Shown here in pieces: positions 61,991 through 64,000 of a DNA stretch of 64,000 bases. Within the stretch, counting starts at the first letter, position 1, and every line of letters starts with the position of its first letter. Source of the stretch: Amphirosellinia nigrospora (Eukaryota; Ascomycota; Sordariomycetes; Xylariales; Xylariaceae). Both the position numbers and the translations under genes were made by a program. Below the pieces are notes generated by a model, which worked only from the letters and a program-made list of their open reading frames with translations, ran no database searches and was not told the DNA's origin. The stretch spans positions 4,065,569 to 4,129,568 of the forward strand of contig SCHM01000002.1 in the NCBI GenBank assembly GCA_004123355.1, in the 5' to 3' direction.

Positions 61991-64000
61991 TCATCCATTA
62001 GGATTGCGAGTATTCGCGTGGGCATCCATTTCCATACCCTTAGCGGTCTCAACCCAGTTATGCCAGTCCATTCCACTTTCTAAGTCAACATTAAAATCCA
62101 TATTGTCTATGTTCATGTCGCCGAAGACATCCACCGAAGGATCACTGTCGGCCCAAAACCACCCAAGTAGCCCGCCATTGTCAGGTTGGCCGTCAGTCCA
62201 ATTTCCACTAGCCCCGGAGAAGATATTATGATTCGGTCCATTACAAACTTGTTGATCAAGTGCCATTGCATCGTGGGCTGTTGAAGGCGCAGAAGTCTCA
62301 TACGAGGGCTCGTACATAGCGTTAGTGTTTACTGCCTGGTAAACCGATGGAGAGCCCATGCCGCTTCTGGTATTATTGGCGCTTAGGTCAGGGGAGACCG
62401 GGAAAATCTGGGCTGAGTTTACCATTTCAGAAGAGACGAGCGTATGCTGCTTTTCGGCCTGTGTGTTCTCCGCGACTATCTTTGTAAGGCCTACAAGGAC
62501 ACGCCATCGCTCCCGAAAAATATCAGCTGCAGCACTAGCAGAGACAGAGCCAACAGTTGAAGGTATAGGGAGCTTTCGATCGTCCACCTCAAGTTGCCGA
62601 GCAGCGGAAACATGAGAGCGTAATCTTTCGAGCTCGGCATCACGATGTCTTCGAGCCTTCAACATGAGCTTTCGTAAAGGAATCCAGGTCCGCAAGTCCT
62701 TGTCGAGCTTCGACCTAGCTGGGATCAGCCAAGGGCTATGTAAGGCAGCCCAGGCCCGGTCAACAAGGGGTGACCAGGGCCGGCGGCAGATATCAATCAA
62801 GAGATAGACAACAGCGTGCCAGTGGGTATATGTCTGATAGATCCAACGCCAATGGCGGCATGCCTTCTCAGAATTAAGCGCATCATTAAGCTCGGCAACT
62901 TCAATTGCCGCTACTAGAAGCTTGTTCCTTACTTCATCAGAGAAATGATCGCTCGGAGATGAGAAGAGAACAGGTAAGTGCGTAAAAAGCGTCAGCTTTC
63001 CGCCCACAAGGCGTGTGGTGACAACTATGACCCAATGTGCGATGTTACTTGGGTCTGTCGAGTATCGAAGGTAACGATCTTCTAATTGGGAGTAGATTAT
63101 CTCTAACAGATGATTCTGCTCGTCAATGCCAACACCGGGGTCATCATTTGTCTTGAGGTATTGCTGATTTCCATCGATACTATAGGGAGGGTCATATCAG
63201 TAAGGCCTTGGCGCTCGGTCGGCGTCTCCTTCGTATTAACATCAATATCATTATCATTGATATTCAACGGGAGCTTAGTGTCAAAACTGCCGTACTGGAT
63301 AGAAAAATCAGTGCCCTGGTCTTCCGATGCTCGCACATCCAGCGCGCATATCGAGTACCAGACCCGTCTTCGTAACTCAACCTCAAACGGCGTAAGGTGT
63401 TGAAAATGGGTGCCGTCACGCTGCAGCCCAAGAGCTTGGGCCATGCGAATCAATAGGCCAGTCATCATCCAGACAAACCTTGGGCTATCGTGACGACGAA
63501 GAAGAAACAGAAATATAGCAAAGGCCTGCACCAGTACTAGATCAGGGACGTTGAGAAAATCCGCTCTTGCAAGGGCATGCTCCAGCCCGAGTCGGTATTT
63601 CAGATTGAGGTCGGTTTTCGTTGACCCAAAATTGTTCATCACCTTCGGGTTAAAGTAATAGTGAGCACAGGTTGAAAGGTAACCGAATGAGAAAATAGAA
63701 GAACTTACGTCATCCTCTTCCATCGACGTGATAGCAGCATAGAATGGAAAACATCAAGGCTTCGTTCGCAGGTGTCAGGCTAGTAATATCAGTGCCTCTT
63801 GAATGCCGTGCTATCTTGTTTACAGTGGGCATGTGAACAATTTGGATAGCAGCATTAATATTTTCTTTGAAAACATCTAGGATGAACGGGATCTGGGAAG
63901 GCAGAGGATGCAATTCCCGAATATCCGGTCCAGAGGAGGTAAGATTGTGTTGGAACAAGAAAGCGTGGCGTTCCGATGCTGTTCGTTGAAGCTCGTGTGT
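61991..64000 (-). CDS. Fungal-specific transcription factor (Fungal_trans domain), 5' part beyond window
   Basis: More than 640 residues; the frame is open to the right edge, so the DNA-binding domain (a Zn2Cys6 cluster is expected) lies outside. Visible: LHPLPSQIPFILDVFKENI and IVHMPTVNKI, typical of the start of the Fungal_trans regulatory domain; YAAITSMEEDD; NLKYRLGLEHALARADFL; VQAFAIFLFLLRRHDSPRF; MTGLLIRMAQALGLQRDG; and LTPFEVELRRRVWYSI, the domain's most conserved segment. A long C-terminal tail is rich in Asn, Ser and Asp, as in activation domains, ending ANTRNPNG. One intron is likely at 63643-63708 (GTAAGT donor, TTTAAC branch, AAG acceptor). The frame jumps near 63740 and near 63143 (an AAA run one base short). 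Nuclear regulator; targets unknown, although the convergent GH2 gene is a candidate. Confidence 0.85.

Noticed and set aside
1-64000. CRISPR array, riboswitch, bacterial-type operon signals, telomere repeats
   Set aside because: None seen; the organism is a eukaryote, and no TTAGGG-type array is present.

Overview
The window looks like nuclear DNA of a filamentous ascomycete (Pezizomycotina). Three gene-bearing segments of ordinary base composition hold short GT-AG introns, a GH2 glycosidase, a processive GT2, a fungal-type protein kinase and a fungal-specific transcription factor. They are separated by two extremely AT-rich blocks (about 4.1-44.0 kb and 51.5-57.4 kb) in which CpA and TpG are almost absent while CpG, CpT and TpA remain. 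That is the footprint of repeat-induced point mutation (RIP).

Layout. 1-4.1 kb: an SDR dehydrogenase running off the left edge and a GT2 glycosyltransferase, both on the minus strand. 4.1-5.5 kb: a RIP-killed Tc1/mariner transposon. 5.66-44.05 kb: a nest of LTR retrotransposon fossils. The outermost element has 199-bp LTRs and an exact 5-bp target duplication. Inside it I place an insert at 8.0-22.9 kb (itself holding a 7.7-kb repeat-bounded element and a 788-bp foldback element), an 8.3-kb element at 26.8-35.1 kb, a 606-bp transposon with an 8-bp target duplication at 35.3 kb, and a 7.1-kb element at 36.4-43.5 kb that carries an inverted solo LTR of its own family. Removing the inserts leaves about 7.2 kb for the outer element, a normal LTR-element size. 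44.1-51.4 kb: a conserved-looking hypothetical gene (+), a multi-exon kinase (-), a GNAT acetyltransferase (-), a two-copy 115-120-bp repeat, and a gene 3' end cut off at the next AT block. 51.5-57.4 kb: a second RIP block bounded by direct repeats. 58.7-64 kb: a secreted GH2 glycosidase (+) convergent with a fungal transcription factor (-) that runs off the right edge.

Every coding gene is broken by one to about eight small indels. Most are single-base losses inside homopolymers, and the reading frame on either side stays well conserved. This reads more like residual indel error in the assembly than decay of every gene. The gene entries therefore give the span of the likely real gene and name the places where the frame jumps.

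No pathway links the genes clearly. The transcription factor converging on the GH2 gene is the only suggestive pairing. The most interesting structures are the datable transposon nest, the 8-bp-TSD transposon with triplicated terminal motifs, the foldback element with unequally mutated arms, and the short elements that stayed unmutated inside RIP-destroyed DNA.
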